Origin: Photobacterium sp. DA100
GTDB lineage: Bacteria; Pseudomonadota; Gammaproteobacteria; Enterobacterales; Vibrionaceae
DNA: 64,000 nucleotides
Assembly (NCBI RefSeq): GCF_029223585.1
Contig: NZ_CP119423.1
Coordinates: 3,472,001-3,536,000 of the forward strand
Direction of reading: 5' to 3'
Made by a program: the position numbers and the translations under genes. Of this stretch, positions 8,405 through 19,300 are shown one piece after another (the first letter of the stretch is position 1; every line of letters begins with the position of its first letter). The notes under the pieces are model-generated. The model was not told the origin of the DNA, ran no database searches, and saw nothing but the letters and a program-made list of their open reading frames with translations.

Positions 8405-10984
8405 ATGACGAAGACAACGCAATCGTCGACAGATGTGCAAGATATGGTGGCTCAGGCGGATACCGGGGCAAGAAGCCCGATTGGACTGGCTGGACGTATC
8501 CTGTGGTTTGTTCCACTTTGTTGGTCACTGTTCCAACTTTGGTACGCTTCGCCGTTACCGTTTATTTTTAACTTTGGCGTTCTAAACGACACTGAAGCCC
8601 GTTCGATTCACTTGGCATTTGCCGTCTTCCTGGCATTTACCGCCTACCCTGCACTGAAACACTCACCGCGAGACAGGATCCCGCTGATCGATTGGCTCCT
8701 CGCGCTGGCAGGCAGCTTCGCCGCGGCCTACCTGTTCCTGTTCTATACCCAACTGGCTGGCCGCTCTGGAGCCCCGACCCAGATGGATATTGTGGTCGCT
8801 GTTACCGGTATGGTGCTACTGCTTGAAGCGACTCGCCGCGCACTAGGGCCCCCCTTGATGGTCGTCGCTGCCGTCTTCTTGCTCTACACTTTCGGCGGCC
8901 CTTACATGCCGGATGTTATTGCCCATAAAGGTGCCAGCCTCAACAAGGCCATGTCACATCTGTGGCTAACCACGGAAGGGGTTTTCGGAATCGCGGTCGG
9001 CGTCTCCACCTCGTTCGTATTCCTGTTTGTTTTGTTTGGCGCCATGCTTGAGCGTGCCGGTGCCGGTGCCTACTTCATCAAGGTGGCCTTTTCGCTGCTA
9101 GGCCACATGCGTGGCGGTCCCGCCAAGGCCGCCGTCGTCGCCTCGGGCCTATCTGGCTTAGTATCAGGCTCATCCATTGCCAACGTAGTCACCACCGGTA
9201 CCTTTACCATCCCGCTGATGAAAAAGGTTGGCTTCCCTGGTACCAAGGCCGGTGCCGTCGAAGTAGCCGCATCAACCAATGGTCAGCTGACTCCGCCAAT
9301 CATGGGGGCGGCAGCCTTCCTGATGGTGGAATACGTCGGGATCTCATATGTCGAAGTCATCAAGGCCGCCTTGCTGCCAGCTCTGATTTCCTACATCGCG
9401 CTGATTTATATCGTGCACCTAGAAGCCTGCAAAGCTGGGATGTCCGGTCTTGAGCGTCGTTATAAGCCGACCCTTGCCCAGAGCCTGCTGTCATTCTGCG
9501 GCACGATCCTTGGCTTGATTGTTGTCAGTGCCGCGGTGTACTACGGCGTGGGCTGGACCAAGGATGTCTTCGGCGCAGCAGCCACCCCGATGATCGCCGC
9601 AGTGATCATGATTGCTTACGTCGCTTTGATTAAGCTCGCCGCAGATTACCAAGATCACGCGCTAGAGGATCCTAACGCCGACATTACCGAAGTACCGGAT
9701 CCCGGACCGACCATGAAGTCAGGCCTTTACTTCCTGTTACCGATTGTGGTGCTGGTATGGTGCCTGACGGTAGAGCGCTTCTCGCCGGGACTGTCTGCTT
9801 TTTGGGCAACGGTATTTATGATCTTCATCCTGCTGACCCAACGTCCATTGCTGGCGCTCTTCAATAAAGAAAAGACACTGGCTGAAGCCGGCAAAGAAGG
9901 GGTTGTCGACCTGCTGGAGAGCCTGGTATCAGGGGCTCGAAACATGATCGGCATCGGTGTGGCAACGGCTGCGGCGGGTATCGTCGTCGGCGTGGTCACC
10001 CTCACCGGGATAGGCCTAGTGATGACCGAGTTCGTCGAGTTCATCTCGGGCGGTAACATCATTCTGATGTTGCTGTTCACGGCTCTGATCAGCTTGATCC
10101 TCGGTATGGGGCTGCCGACAACGGCCAACTACATCGTGGTATCGACTCTGATGGCTCCGGTTATTGTGACCTTGGGAGCCCAGCACGGCCTGATCATTCC
10201 ATTGATCGCTGTTCACTTGTTCGTTTTCTATTTCGGCATCCTTGCTGACGATACCCCCCCTGTCGGCCTAGCGGCTTTTGCCGCGGCCGCCATCGCCAGA
10301 AGTGATCCTATCCGGACCGGTATCCAAGGTTTTACCTACGACATCCGGACGGCCATCCTACCGTTCATGTTCATTTTCAATACTCAGCTACTGATGATGA
10401 ATATCGATTCCTGGTGGCACCTGATGCTGACTGTCAGCTCTGCCATTATTGCGATGCTCACCTTCTCCGCTGCGACCCAGGGATGGTGGTTTACCAAGAC
10501 CAAATGGTGGGAGATCGCTGCCCTGCTGCTCATCACCTTCTCCTTGTTCCGTCCTGGGTTCTGGTGGGATATGGTCTATCCGCCCAAGCACGAGATGCCA
10601 GGTACCTTAATCGCCGATGCGGCGGACAAACTCGCCATCGGCCAGCCGCTTGAGCTCCAGGTCAGCGGGGAGAACCTGGAAGGAAAATTCGTCTCCAAGC
10701 ATGTCTTGCTGCCCTTTGACGAGCGCGCCGTCTCAGCCGATGAACGGATTGATTCTACCGGTCTGATGCTGCGTCAGGACGGCGAGAAGATGATCGTTGA
10801 TATGGTGGAGTTTGGCAGCCCGGCAGAGCAGGCAGGCATCGACTTTGACTGGGAAATCACGACGGTCAGCCTCCCTGCCGTCAGGCCAATGAAAGAGTGG
10901 GTATTCATTCCTACCTTGCTGGTGCTGGGTGCCCTGGGCTGGAACCAGCGCCGACGAGCCAAAAAACTGGGTCATATCAAGTAA
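8405..10984 (+). CDS. TRAP transporter fused permease, 4TM/12TM type
   Basis: 859-aa inner-membrane protein. The small (DctQ-like) subunit is fused ahead of the large (DctM-like) subunit, as usual for TAXI systems. DctM signatures: GLSGLVSGSSIANVVTTGTF, then VAASTNGQLTPPIMGAAAF and LGMGLPTTANYIV, the last two being the repeated ion/substrate-binding segments. After the final membrane region, about 150 residues form a soluble part containing GLMLRQDGEKMIVDMVEFGSPAEQAGIDF, which reads like a PDZ-type or DUF3394 tail, and then one last helix. AGGA ribosome site. Likely Na+-coupled. Confidence 0.94.
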   Translation: MTKTTQSSTDVQDMVAQADTGARSPIGLAGRILWFVPLCWSLFQLWYASPLPFIFNFGVLNDTEARSIHLAFAVFLAFTAYPALKHSPRDRIPLIDWLLALAGSFAAAYLFLFYTQLAGRSGAPTQMDIVVAVTGMVLLLEATRRALGPPLMVVAAVFLLYTFGGPYMPDVIAHKGASLNKAMSHLWLTTEGVFGIAVGVSTSFVFLFVLFGAMLERAGAGAYFIKVAFSLLGHMRGGPAKAAVVASGLSGLVSGSSIANVVTTGTFTIPLMKKVGFPGTKAGAVEVAASTNGQLTPPIMGAAAFLMVEYVGISYVEVIKAALLPALISYIALIYIVHLEACKAGMSGLERRYKPTLAQSLLSFCGTILGLIVVSAAVYYGVGWTKDVFGAAATPMIAAVIMIAYVALIKLAADYQDHALEDPNADITEVPDPGPTMKSGLYFLLPIVVLVWCLTVERFSPGLSAFWATVFMIFILLTQRPLLALFNKEKTLAEAGKEGVVDLLESLVSGARNMIGIGVATAAAGIVVGVVTLTGIGLVMTEFVEFISGGNIILMLLFTALISLILGMGLPTTANYIVVSTLMAPVIVTLGAQHGLIIPLIAVHLFVFYFGILADDTPPVGLAAFAAAAIARSDPIRTGIQGFTYDIRTAILPFMFIFNTQLLMMNIDSWWHLMLTVSSAIIAMLTFSAATQGWWFTKTKWWEIAALLLITFSLFRPGFWWDMVYPPKHEMPGTLIADAADKLAIGQPLELQVSGENLEGKFVSKHVLLPFDERAVSADERIDSTGLMLRQDGEKMIVDMVEFGSPAEQAGIDFDWEITTVSLPAVRPMKEWVFIPTLLVLGALGWNQRRRAKKLGHIK

Positions 10985-11074
10985 ACCCCAATCTGACCCT
11001 TTCATCACGAAAGGGTCAGGCCTATTTGGTATACACTATAGGGAGCCATTCCCTGCGTGAACAAAGAGAGAAGT

Positions 11075-11530
11075 ATGTACAAGCAAATCTTAGTTCCGGT
11101 CGATCTCAATGAAAAAGGGTTCGCAGACAAAGCCGTTGAGCTGGCGGTATGGCATGCCAAGCATTCCAACGCCACCATCCACCTGCTCAATGTCCTACCC
11201 GGTATCCACATGGCCATGGTGTCTAGCTACTTCCCCAAAGACGCGGCGCGCAAAATGATGCAGGATACCCAGCAACAGCTTAAAGCCTTTGCTGAAGAAT
11301 ATATCCCACCGGAAATCGTCCACCACCAATATGTCTCGGAAGGTAAAACCTGGACGACTATCTTAGATCATGCCGAGCGAGTAGGGGCTGATTTGATCAT
11401 CATGCCCAGCCACAAGCGATCTGGCATCGACAGAGTCATGCTGGGATCGGTGGCCGCCAAGGTGGTGGAGAACTCCCCGATCAATGTCTTGGTCCTCAAA
11501 CCGCAGGGGCACCTGTCAGAGAGTGCTTAA
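11075..11530 (+). CDS. Universal stress protein (UspA family) linked to TRAP transporter
   Basis: 151 aa from ATG 11075, chosen for the AGAGAG site 4-9 nt upstream and because MYKQILVPVDL is the standard Usp start; GTG 11057 would add six residues. Alpha/beta Usp fold with Asp10 of the ATP site. The C-terminal G-2x-G-9x-G(S/T) motif is partly altered: LIIMPSHKRSGIDRVMLGS has Pro and Lys where the first two glycines usually stand. It follows the TRAP genes. In Halomonas TeaABCD the Usp protein TeaD regulates its TRAP transporter; the same role here is inference. Confidence 0.9.
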   Translation: MYKQILVPVDLNEKGFADKAVELAVWHAKHSNATIHLLNVLPGIHMAMVSSYFPKDAARKMMQDTQQQLKAFAEEYIPPEIVHHQYVSEGKTWTTILDHAERVGADLIIMPSHKRSGIDRVMLGSVAAKVVENSPINVLVLKPQGHLSESA

Positions 11531-11550
11531 GGGAAAAATAGCAAAAATCA

Positions 11551-11579
11551 AAAAGCCCGCAAAATGAAGGGCTTTTTTT
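11551..11579. terminator. Bidirectional terminator between usp and ubiX
   Basis: AAAAGCCC / GGGCTTTT stem with a 10-nt loop, T7 on the plus side and A-rich on the other. Serves both convergent genes. Confidence 0.85.
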
Positions 11580-11589
11580 GAGCAAGAGA

Positions 11590-12213
11590 TTACTTTCTCT
11601 GGTCGTAGCCCCAGCGAGGCACCAGCCCCTGTTCAACCCCCAGGTGATCCAAGATGCGAGCGACCATAAAGTCCACCAAGTCTTCGATACTCTCTGGCTG
11701 ATGATAAAATCCTGGTGCTGCCGGCATAATCGTGGCCCCCATTTGCGACAGCTTCAGCATATTCTCCAGGTGAAGTGTCGAAAACGGGGTTTCCCGCACC
11801 ACCATCAGCAGTTGGCCACGCTCCTTGAGTACGACATCCGCCGCCCGCTCCAGCAAATTATCCGACAGGCCATGGGCCACCGAGGCCAGCGTACCCGCCG
11901 AGCACGGACAAACCACCATCTGCTTGGGCGCGGCAGAGCCTGAAGCGACCGGTGAGAACCAGTCTTCTTTGCCGCAGACATCAAGCCCGTCGGGATCACA
12001 CCCCAAGTGCTTCACCAATGCGGCCTTGGTCGCATCCGGCCCAGATGGGAGTTTCAGACCATGCTCGGTCGCCAACACCACCCTGGCCGCCGAAGAAATC
12101 AGCAGGTAAACGTGATAATCCGCCGCCAGCAGGCACTCCAACAAGCGCAGTCCATAAGGGGCACCAGAGGCCCCCGTCCACGCCAAGGTAATGCGTTTAT
12201 CAGGGCTACTCAC
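11590..12213 (-). CDS. ubiX: Flavin prenyltransferase UbiX
   Basis: Makes prenylated FMN, the cofactor of the UbiD decarboxylase in ubiquinone synthesis. About 207 aa from a GTG at 12213, preceded by GGAGG at ideal spacing; a longer frame reaches 12258 but lacks this support. FMN and prenyl-phosphate motifs: TGASGAPYG near the N-terminus, [37 protein letters not shown] and [11 protein letters not shown]. The start overlaps the mpl stop by 8 nt, indicating translational coupling. In E. coli ubiX lies elsewhere. Confidence 0.95.
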   Translation of the reverse strand: MSSPDKRITLAWTGASGAPYGLRLLECLLAADYHVYLLISSAARVVLATEHGLKLPSGPDATKAALVKHLGCDPDGLDVCGKEDWFSPVASGSAAPKQMVVCPCSAGTLASVAHGLSDNLLERAADVVLKERGQLLMVVRETPFSTLHLENMLKLSQMGATIMPAAPGFYHQPESIEDLVDFMVARILDHLGVEQGLVPRWGYDQRK

Positions 12214-13567
12214 CAGTAGCCTCCAGCGCCGCGAGCAACTTACCGTGAATGCCACCAAAGCCGCCGTTACTCATCACCAGGATGTTATCGCCCGGGCGAG
12301 CACTCGCCACCACCTTGCCCACCAAGGCATCCAAATCACCATCGGTTTGCGCCGGTTGCTGGCAATGTTCGGCAATTTCATCCACCGACCAAGGAATATT
12401 ATCTGGCTGGTAGATGAAGACCTCATCGGCCGCTGCCAGTGCAGGTGCCAAATCCAATTTATGAACGCCAAGCTTCATGGTGTTCGAGCGAGGCTCAAGG
12501 ACGGCAAGAATACGCTGATCTCCGACTTTCGCCCGCAAGCCACCGAGCGTCAGCTCCACCGCTGTCGGGTGATGGGCAAAATCGTCATAGACTTTGACCC
12601 CGGCTTGCTCACCTTTGAGTTCCAGCCGGCGCTTGGTATTAATAAACGTTCCCAATGCCTCGCACGCCAAGTCGGCCGTAACGCCTACATGGCGGGCCGC
12701 CGCAATGGCCATCAGGGCATTGTTGACATTGTGATCGCCAATCAGATCCCAGTCCACCGTCCCTACCTTGTCGCCGTCAAGCAAGACATCGAAGCGGCTG
12801 CCGGCTGTATCCTGCTTGATCGCCTGCCAGTGGCCATCGTCCCCGATATACTCCAGCTCGCTCCAGCAGCCCATCTCCAGGGTTTCGTCAATCGCCGTCA
12901 CACCTTTAGGGGCCAGGATCCGGCCGTTACCTGGCACCGTTCTGACCAGGTGATGGAACTGGCGCTGAATAGCCTTCAAGTCATCGAAAATATCTGCGTG
13001 ATCGAACTCCAGGTTGTTCATCACCAAGGTGCGTGGTCGATAATGAACAAACTTAGAACGCTTATCGAAAAAAGCACTATCGTATTCGTCCGCCTCGACG
13101 ACAAAGAACATACTTTCGCCTAAACGCGCGGAAACACCGAAGTTTCCGAGCACGCCACCGACCAAGAAACCTGGCTGATAACCGCAATCTTCCAGGATCC
13201 AGGCCAGCATACTGGCTGTCGTGGTCTTGCCGTGGGTACCTGCCACCGCCAACACCCAGCGGTCATGCAGCAAAATCTCCTGCAGCCACTGCGGGCCAGA
13301 GGTATAGCGCAGATTGTTGTTCAGCACATACTCCACACAAGGATTACCACGGCTCATTGCGTTGCCGACCACCACGAGATCAGGTGCAGGATTTAGCTGT
13401 GAAGGGTCGTAACCCTGAATGATTTCAATGCCTTGAGACTCAAGCAGAGTGCTCATCGGCGGGTAAACATTGGCATCACAGCCGGTCACTTTGTGACCCA
13501 GCTGACGGGCAAGGATTGCTGCACCGCCCATAAAAGTGCCACAGATTCCTAGAATATGGATGTGCAT
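12206..13567 (-). CDS. mpl: UDP-MurNAc:L-Ala-gamma-D-Glu-mDAP ligase (murein peptide ligase)
   Basis: 453-aa Mur-ligase-family enzyme of peptidoglycan recycling. It joins the tripeptide recovered from old murein directly to UDP-MurNAc. N-terminal Rossmann start [20 protein letters not shown]-binding [11 protein letters not shown] near 110, central [15 protein letters not shown] and C-terminal [11 protein letters not shown] are all Mpl signatures. Cytoplasmic. Divergent from fbp, as in E. coli. The plus-strand 310-codon frame over it is an antisense shadow. Confidence 0.97.
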   Translation of the reverse strand: MHIHILGICGTFMGGAAILARQLGHKVTGCDANVYPPMSTLLESQGIEIIQGYDPSQLNPAPDLVVVGNAMSRGNPCVEYVLNNNLRYTSGPQWLQEILLHDRWVLAVAGTHGKTTTASMLAWILEDCGYQPGFLVGGVLGNFGVSARLGESMFFVVEADEYDSAFFDKRSKFVHYRPRTLVMNNLEFDHADIFDDLKAIQRQFHHLVRTVPGNGRILAPKGVTAIDETLEMGCWSELEYIGDDGHWQAIKQDTAGSRFDVLLDGDKVGTVDWDLIGDHNVNNALMAIAAARHVGVTADLACEALGTFINTKRRLELKGEQAGVKVYDDFAHHPTAVELTLGGLRAKVGDQRILAVLEPRSNTMKLGVHKLDLAPALAAADEVFIYQPDNIPWSVDEIAEHCQQPAQTDGDLDALVGKVVASARPGDNILVMSNGGFGGIHGKLLAALEATGE

Positions 13568-13775
13568 AACTTTCGGCTCACTCGGTAATTTTCACGATTT
13601 TCACGCTAATGCGTTACTTCGTTACCATAAAAAAGATCTTTATATACAATATTTTATACAAAACAGAGCACACACTATAAAACGGCGACATGCCATTATG
13701 GGTATAAAAATTGTCCATTAGAGACATTGTACCTGACTTAACTACCCCAATGACAACAAGATGCAAGGATTGTAT

Positions 13776-14792
13776 ATGTCCGATATTAGAACCCTTGGCG
13801 AGTTCATTGTCGAGAAACAGAACGACTTCCCCCACGCCAGCGGTGAACTATCCTCTCTGCTGAGCTCCATCAAACTTGCGGCGAAAATCGTCAACCGTGA
13901 AATCAACAAAGCCGGCTTGGCTGATATCACAGGTTCGTTCGGCGACGAGAATGTACAGGGAGAAGAGCAACAGAAGCTCGATGTGTATGCCAACGATAAG
14001 TTCAAGGCCGCTCTGGAAGCCCGTGACCAGGTTTGCGGTGTAGCCAGTGAGGAAGAGGACGAAGCTATTACGTTCAACAAAGAGCTGAACCGTAATGCTA
14101 AATACGTTGTTTTGATGGATCCACTAGATGGTTCTTCGAATATTGACGTAAACGTTTCCGTCGGTACTATCTTCTCGATTTATCGCAGGGTTTCCCCGGT
14201 AGGTACACCACCAACCCAAGAAGACTTCCTCCAACCAGGTAACCAGCAAGTTGCAGCAGGTTATATCATCTATGGCTCATCCACCATGTTGGTATACACC
14301 ACTGGCAACGGTGTGCACGGCTTTACCTACGATCCTTCCCTGGGCCTGTTCTGCCTGTCACACGAGAATTTGCAAACACCAGAAGATGGCCGTATTTACT
14401 CCATCAACGAAGGGAACTACTTCCGCTTCCCGATGGGAGTGAAAAAGTACATCAAGTACTGCCAGGAAAATGTCCCGGAAGACGACCGTCCTTATACCTC
14501 ACGCTACATCGGTTCACTGGTCTCAGACTTCCACCGCAACCTCTTGAAAGGCGGTATTTACCTGTACCCGAGCACAGCAACCCACCCAACCGGGAAGCTG
14601 CGCCTGCTGTACGAGTGCAACCCAATGGCCTTCCTGATCGAGCAGGCTGGCGGTAAGGCTTCAGATGGTGAACAGCGCATCATGGATATCAAGCCGACCG
14701 AGCTCCACCAGCGCGTGCCTTTCTTTGTTGGCTCAACCAACATGGTCAACAAAGTCGAGGAGTTCTTGGCTGAATTCCCTGACTTAGACTAA
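13776..14792 (+). CDS. fbp: Class I fructose-1,6-bisphosphatase
   Basis: Gluconeogenic phosphatase. Start taken at ATG 13776 because AAGGA lies 6 bp upstream and the product [15 protein letters not shown] fits the family; ATG 13761 lacks a ribosome site. 338 aa. Metal-binding ASEEEDE and [12 protein letters not shown], plus [24 protein letters not shown] for the sugar-phosphate site, are intact. Neighbour order mpl/fbp/ppa matches E. coli. Confidence 0.97.
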   Translation: MSDIRTLGEFIVEKQNDFPHASGELSSLLSSIKLAAKIVNREINKAGLADITGSFGDENVQGEEQQKLDVYANDKFKAALEARDQVCGVASEEEDEAITFNKELNRNAKYVVLMDPLDGSSNIDVNVSVGTIFSIYRRVSPVGTPPTQEDFLQPGNQQVAAGYIIYGSSTMLVYTTGNGVHGFTYDPSLGLFCLSHENLQTPEDGRIYSINEGNYFRFPMGVKKYIKYCQENVPEDDRPYTSRYIGSLVSDFHRNLLKGGIYLYPSTATHPTGKLRLLYECNPMAFLIEQAGGKASDGEQRIMDIKPTELHQRVPFFVGSTNMVNKVEEFLAEFPDLD

Positions 14793-14799
14793 ACCAACC

Positions 14800-14824
14800 A
14801 ACAGGCTGACCAGCTCAGCCTGTT
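14800..14824 (+). terminator. Probable terminator after fbp
   Basis: Perfect 10-bp stem AACAGGCTGA/TCAGCCTGTT with a 5-nt loop, 8 bp after the stop. The following CTTCCC is only weakly U-rich. Confidence 0.55.
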
Positions 14825-14962
14825 CTTCCCTGCCCCCGACACTCGCCCCAAAAACTGTGAATCACTCCCGACAAGTTATTGCCATTAGACAATAAAATAA
14901 GGTTGTTGGTATTATAATTTAACATCACCAACAATTGATTAACCTAGCAAAAGGAAGAGACA

Positions 14963-15493
14963 ATGAGCCTTAATCAGGTCCCAGCTGGAAAGGACATACC
15001 CGAAGATATCTATGTTGTCATTGAAATCCCTGCCAATGCCGATCCCATCAAGTATGAAGTCGACAAAGACAGTGGCGCCGTTTTCGTAGACCGGTTCATG
15101 TCTACCCCGATGTTTTATCCTTGTAACTACGGTTATGTAAACCATACCCTATCACTCGATGGTGATCCGGTTGATGTGCTGGTCCCGACACCTTATCCTT
15201 TGGTACCTGGCTCGGTGATCCGCTGCCGTCCAGTCGGGGTGCTGAAGATGTCTGATGAGTCCGGGGAAGATGCCAAGGTCGTTGCCGTACCTCACAGCAA
15301 ACTCACCAAAGAATATGATCATGTTCAGGATGTGAATGACCTGCCGGAACTGCTAAAGGCCCAAATCACTCACTTTTTTGAGCGCTACAAAGAGCTTGAG
15401 CCCGGCAAGTGGGTAAAAGTAGAAGGCTGGGCTGATGCTGCTGCCGCCAAAGAAGAGATCCTTGAATCCTTCAAGCGCGCCCAAGAAAAGTAA
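14963..15493 (+). CDS. ppa: Inorganic pyrophosphatase (family I)
   Basis: 176-aa cytoplasmic enzyme hydrolysing PPi, pulling biosynthetic reactions forward. Signature DGDPVDVLV with the metal-binding aspartates, [14 protein letters not shown] and [15 protein letters not shown] at the C-terminus. Good AAGGAAGAG ribosome site. Full length. Confidence 0.98.
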   Translation: MSLNQVPAGKDIPEDIYVVIEIPANADPIKYEVDKDSGAVFVDRFMSTPMFYPCNYGYVNHTLSLDGDPVDVLVPTPYPLVPGSVIRCRPVGVLKMSDESGEDAKVVAVPHSKLTKEYDHVQDVNDLPELLKAQITHFFERYKELEPGKWVKVEGWADAAAAKEEILESFKRAQEK

Positions 15494-15511
15494 CCGCAAA
15501 TTCGACAACCT

Positions 15512-15530
15512 CCCGGGCAATATGCCCGGG
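15512..15530 (+). terminator. GC hairpin after ppa
   Basis: CCCGGGCA/TGCCCGGG with a 3-nt loop but no T-tract, 18 bp after ppa and 20 bp before the rhodanese start. May attenuate or protect the ppa mRNA. Confidence 0.5.
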
Positions 15531-15549
15531 ACAGTAATGAGGACCCCCT

Positions 15550-15921
15550 ATGCAAAGGCTGTTGATAGCCACTACCTTATTGTTGGGCTCTGTTGCCAAC
15601 ACGTCATTTGCTGATGTCGTTACACCGGAAGAATTCTGGCATGCCTACCATGGGACCCACTCAGGCAAACCGATGATCATTGATGTCCGCAGCCATCAAG
15701 AATTCATTGCCGGTCACCTACCGGGTGCCATCAATATCCCTTACGATCAAATCGAACTGCTAACCACTTTCGCCCCAGATAAAAGCCAGTCCCTATTTAT
15801 CTACTGCCGAACGGGTCGCCGTTCAGGTATCGCCGAAGCTGCCCTGCACAAACTGGGCTACTCCAACATCTTCAATGGTGAAAGCTATCAGGCGCTCGCC
15901 GAGGCAATGCCAAGTCATTAA
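15550..15921 (+). CDS. Periplasmic rhodanese-like protein (PspE-like)
   Basis: 123 aa with a Sec signal peptide (hydrophobic 4-16, likely cut after SFA near 21). A single rhodanese domain follows: IIDVRSHQEFIAGHLPGAINIPY, then the active-site loop with Cys86 in YCRTGRRSG, so the catalytic cysteine is present. Such proteins transfer sulfane sulfur to thiophilic acceptors; the physiological partner is unknown. Downstream of ppa; converges with ytfP, the stops being 7 bp apart. Confidence 0.9.
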   Translation: MQRLLIATTLLLGSVANTSFADVVTPEEFWHAYHGTHSGKPMIIDVRSHQEFIAGHLPGAINIPYDQIELLTTFAPDKSQSLFIYCRTGRRSGIAEAALHKLGYSNIFNGESYQALAEAMPSH

Positions 15922-15928
15922 GCGATGG

Positions 15929-16294
15929 CTAACTCGCCTTGGCCAGCCTTTTTCGCTGGCACCAATCCCCGTTGCCAATAACCGGTGACCCTGCGACAGA
16001 GTGGTTGTACAGGTATATCCATGCCACACCGTATGAGGTCATGATCTCGACCCGATCATATTCCACCGGATACTCCTCGAGCCAATCGAGAGAATGCAGG
16101 ATCTCATCATTAATTTGATAAACCTCGCCAAGAAGTTGCGTCCCACCGAGGGACGCAATGGCAGCGGGGTAAGCCCCTAAGTCATGCAGTATGTACCCGG
16201 AGGCTAAGCACTCATCACCCAACCTCACCGCATCTTTGAGCAGGTAGGCATTGGCCTCCCCCGCTCGTAGCGTCCCGTAGACAAAGACCTTCAC
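15929..16294 (-). CDS. ytfP: Gamma-glutamylcyclotransferase-like protein YtfP
   Basis: 121 aa of the GGCT/AIG2 fold: N-terminal MKVFVYGTLRAGEAN (the YGTLR loop binds the substrate) and LGGTQLLGEVYQINDEILHSLDWLEEYP with the family acidic residues. E. coli YtfP has the same neighbours (tamB). Eleven bp separate it from tamB, so it is the last gene of tamA-tamB-ytfP. Enzymatic role unproven. Confidence 0.92.
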   Translation of the reverse strand: MKVFVYGTLRAGEANAYLLKDAVRLGDECLASGYILHDLGAYPAAIASLGGTQLLGEVYQINDEILHSLDWLEEYPVEYDRVEIMTSYGVAWIYLYNHSVAGSPVIGNGDWCQRKRLAKAS

Positions 16295-16305
16295 GCACCC
16301 TCCGT

Positions 16306-19300
16306 TTAGTTGAACTCGAACTGATAGAGTAAGTCTGCCGCACTATCCAGACCCGATACGACCTCGATATAGAGATCTTTCATCAAGCGATAACGCACGG
16401 TGAACTCGGGGATCGAGTTAAATATCCCGACTCCATATTTCACCTGCAAGCCCGGGGCAATGTAACCGCTGATCGTAACCTGGGTATCGTCGCCCGCGCC
16501 GGCCGTATCCAGTGACAAGTCCTGGACCCCGAATGCTTCACCGACATTCCCCACCAGCTGGCCGCTCTGTGCCAAGCCCATCGTCAGCAATGTCGTTGCC
16601 ATCGCATCACCAGTATCACCCGACTCACTGTCCAAATCCCTTCCCCGTAAAATATAGGATAGGGCATTCTGCTGTGGCATGGCCGGATCGGAAAAAATAT
16701 CGACCCTCGGCTCATCGGCTGGTCCTGTCACCCTCAACCCGGCAATCACGTCATCCTCTATGTTGTTGGGATTGCGAATCGCCTCAATCGACAGATAAGG
16801 TTGGTCAGCCGGGCCGTTAAACAGGATCTGTCCTTTGCGGATCACCAATTCTTGGGCAAAAGAGCGGTAGGTACCATTGCGCAGATTGACTTCACCGTAT
16901 ATCAGTGGACCTTTTTCATCCTGACGGACATTCAAGTCACCGACTAACCCAGCCTTGAGCCCAAAAGCCGACAACTTGACGTCGTTGCCAATTCTCACCA
17001 GGACATTGGTTTTGACATTAAACGGGATCGGCTTATCCGTCTCCACTGGCTGCAAGTCATCATCCAGCAAAATCTCGTCATCCGATACCGAGACCGCAGA
17101 CTCCGGCAACTGATCGACCGTGATCCGCCCCCACGGAATAGCCACGCTGCCGGTAATTTCCGCTTGCTGCGGCGAGGCCTTGATGGTCAGGTCCGGCGTC
17201 ACCTTCACCGCCAATAAAGGCGGTACCGTGACTTCAAGCTCTCGGCCATTGACCCCAAGCTGCCCACGCCAATTCGCCAGATCCTGCCAGTCACCGTCAC
17301 CTGTGATATTCAATTTACCGTCAGGTGTCACAACCTCACCATTGAGCCGAGCCTGATAGCCACTGAACGTCGCCGTAATATCGGCTCTGTCGACATCAAC
17401 CGGCACAGTCCGCCCCGACGCCTTGACATTGCTGATCTTAAACAGGCCATTGACTGCAGGGTGCATCACCGGTCCTGTTACAGAAAGGTCAGCATCAACC
17501 TGCCCATCGAAGGTATGGTAATCCATCAATAATGGCTTCAAGAAGCCGAGCATAAAGCGGTCCAATTTCAGATTAGCGTCTAGCTGCTGTTCTCCACTCA
17601 GGGGAGCAACCTTGGCACGGCCACTCAAGTCACCATTGTCACGAATCGCAAATAGCCAATCGGCAGTGAGCGTGTCTTGCTTCACTTCCGCGTTAACCGC
17701 CACCTTATCCCAAGCAACGGTGACAGGTTCCAACTCGGGATCTTGCTGTTGGGTGACACTGCCTGCAGGCAAATTGACACTGGCTTTGACATACGGTGCA
17801 GACTTCGGCGCCCATGCCACTTCGGCCTGCGCCCCCGCACTGCCTTTAAGCTCAACATTATTTGGCAGGTAAGGAGCAAGCATCTCGAAGTCGACGTTGC
17901 TCAAGACGACATTGGCGCGACCGCTTGCTCCAGCTTCCATGTTCTGAGTCAGGCACAGAGCCGCCCTGTCTTTGTCCTGTGCCCAGCAATGCGCCGCGAC
18001 ACTGGCCAACTGCTTATCAAAGCGGTATCCAATAGCTGTAGAGCGGTCAAGCTTCCATATCCCTAGCTCGGTATCAATTTCCCCTTGTTGAAGAACACCA
18101 CGCCACCCGGAGTCTCGCTTGAGCTCACCTTGCAAACGCAGTACGGTACTTACCGGTTCGGCATTCATATCAAGCGCTAGCTGATGCCGCTTTTCACTGC
18201 CTTTAAACAGCAGTGAAAGCTCTTTTAAGGTAAACGCATCATAGCGACCGCCAGCCGCTGTCAGGCTGAGATCGGCATCCAACGCAGGCATCGGGGTAAT
18301 CTTGCCTTTAAGCGTCAGACTATCCAGCGAGGCCAACGCCTCCCAGCCCAACGCTTCGCCTACCAAATCGACATCCAAGTCCGGCTCGGCCATTTTCCCC
18401 TTTAACTGAATACTGCCCAGCACGCTACCACGCAAACCGGGAACGGACTGAGACAAATCAGGCGCATTGATTTCCGCCGCCATATCCCAGGCCTTGGTCA
18501 GCCGGCCTTTTGCCGAGAAACCATTTGGGCCATGCTTGAGGGCCAGGCCTTGGGTGTCTAGCTGTACTTCTCCCTTGCCCGCGGTATCTTTAGCCGACAA
18601 TTGCCCTGCAAGGTCGAGCTGCTGCTCCATCACGACCCCATCAACCACCAATTCCGGCAATTCAACATACCAGCCTCCCTGACGCGTTAAGCCACCCGAC
18701 GTCTTCAGCTTGCCACTTAAATCACCCGGCACATCCTGCCATTCCAAGCCCGGCTGAATATGGCTAAAAGCCAGCTCCCCTTGCCAGCTTACCAAGTCTT
18801 TCCAGCTTGCACTGGCACTGCCCGAAATCGTACCTCCCAGGGTATCAATAGCCAGGCGGTTCAGTTCGATATCCTCAAGGCTGCCCTTGCCGACCAGCTC
18901 AGCGCCGACAGCCGGCATTGGCTTACCATCAATCTGACTGTTCAGCGAGAAGCTGTACCCCTCAAGACTCCCTTTTGCCGTCAGTTGGGTCTCTTTGACC
19001 TCGAAATCGGGCTCGCTGTCTATCGGCCACTGTAGGTGTTGGCTGCTAAGGGAGAGCTCGAACGGCAACGCTGGCTCGAGTGGTGACAGACGACCTTTCA
19101 GCCCGGCATCAAGCGTCCCTTTAAGCCGCGCGTCGAGGATCAGGTCAGCAACACTGCCTTCGGCATTGAGTATCAGGTTATGGTTCTCTACCGGGGCCAT
19201 TTTTATGGCAATACCCGCCTTGAGTGCCAGCGGATAACCACCCGTCAAGGCGATATTGGCCTCGGCCTGAAGATCGGCCTGGGAGGCAGACACCTCCAGC

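Noticed and set aside
12191..13123. 310-codon plus-strand frame
   Set aside because: Antisense to mpl, whose own frame has all family motifs. The plus frame resembles no family and has no ribosome site.
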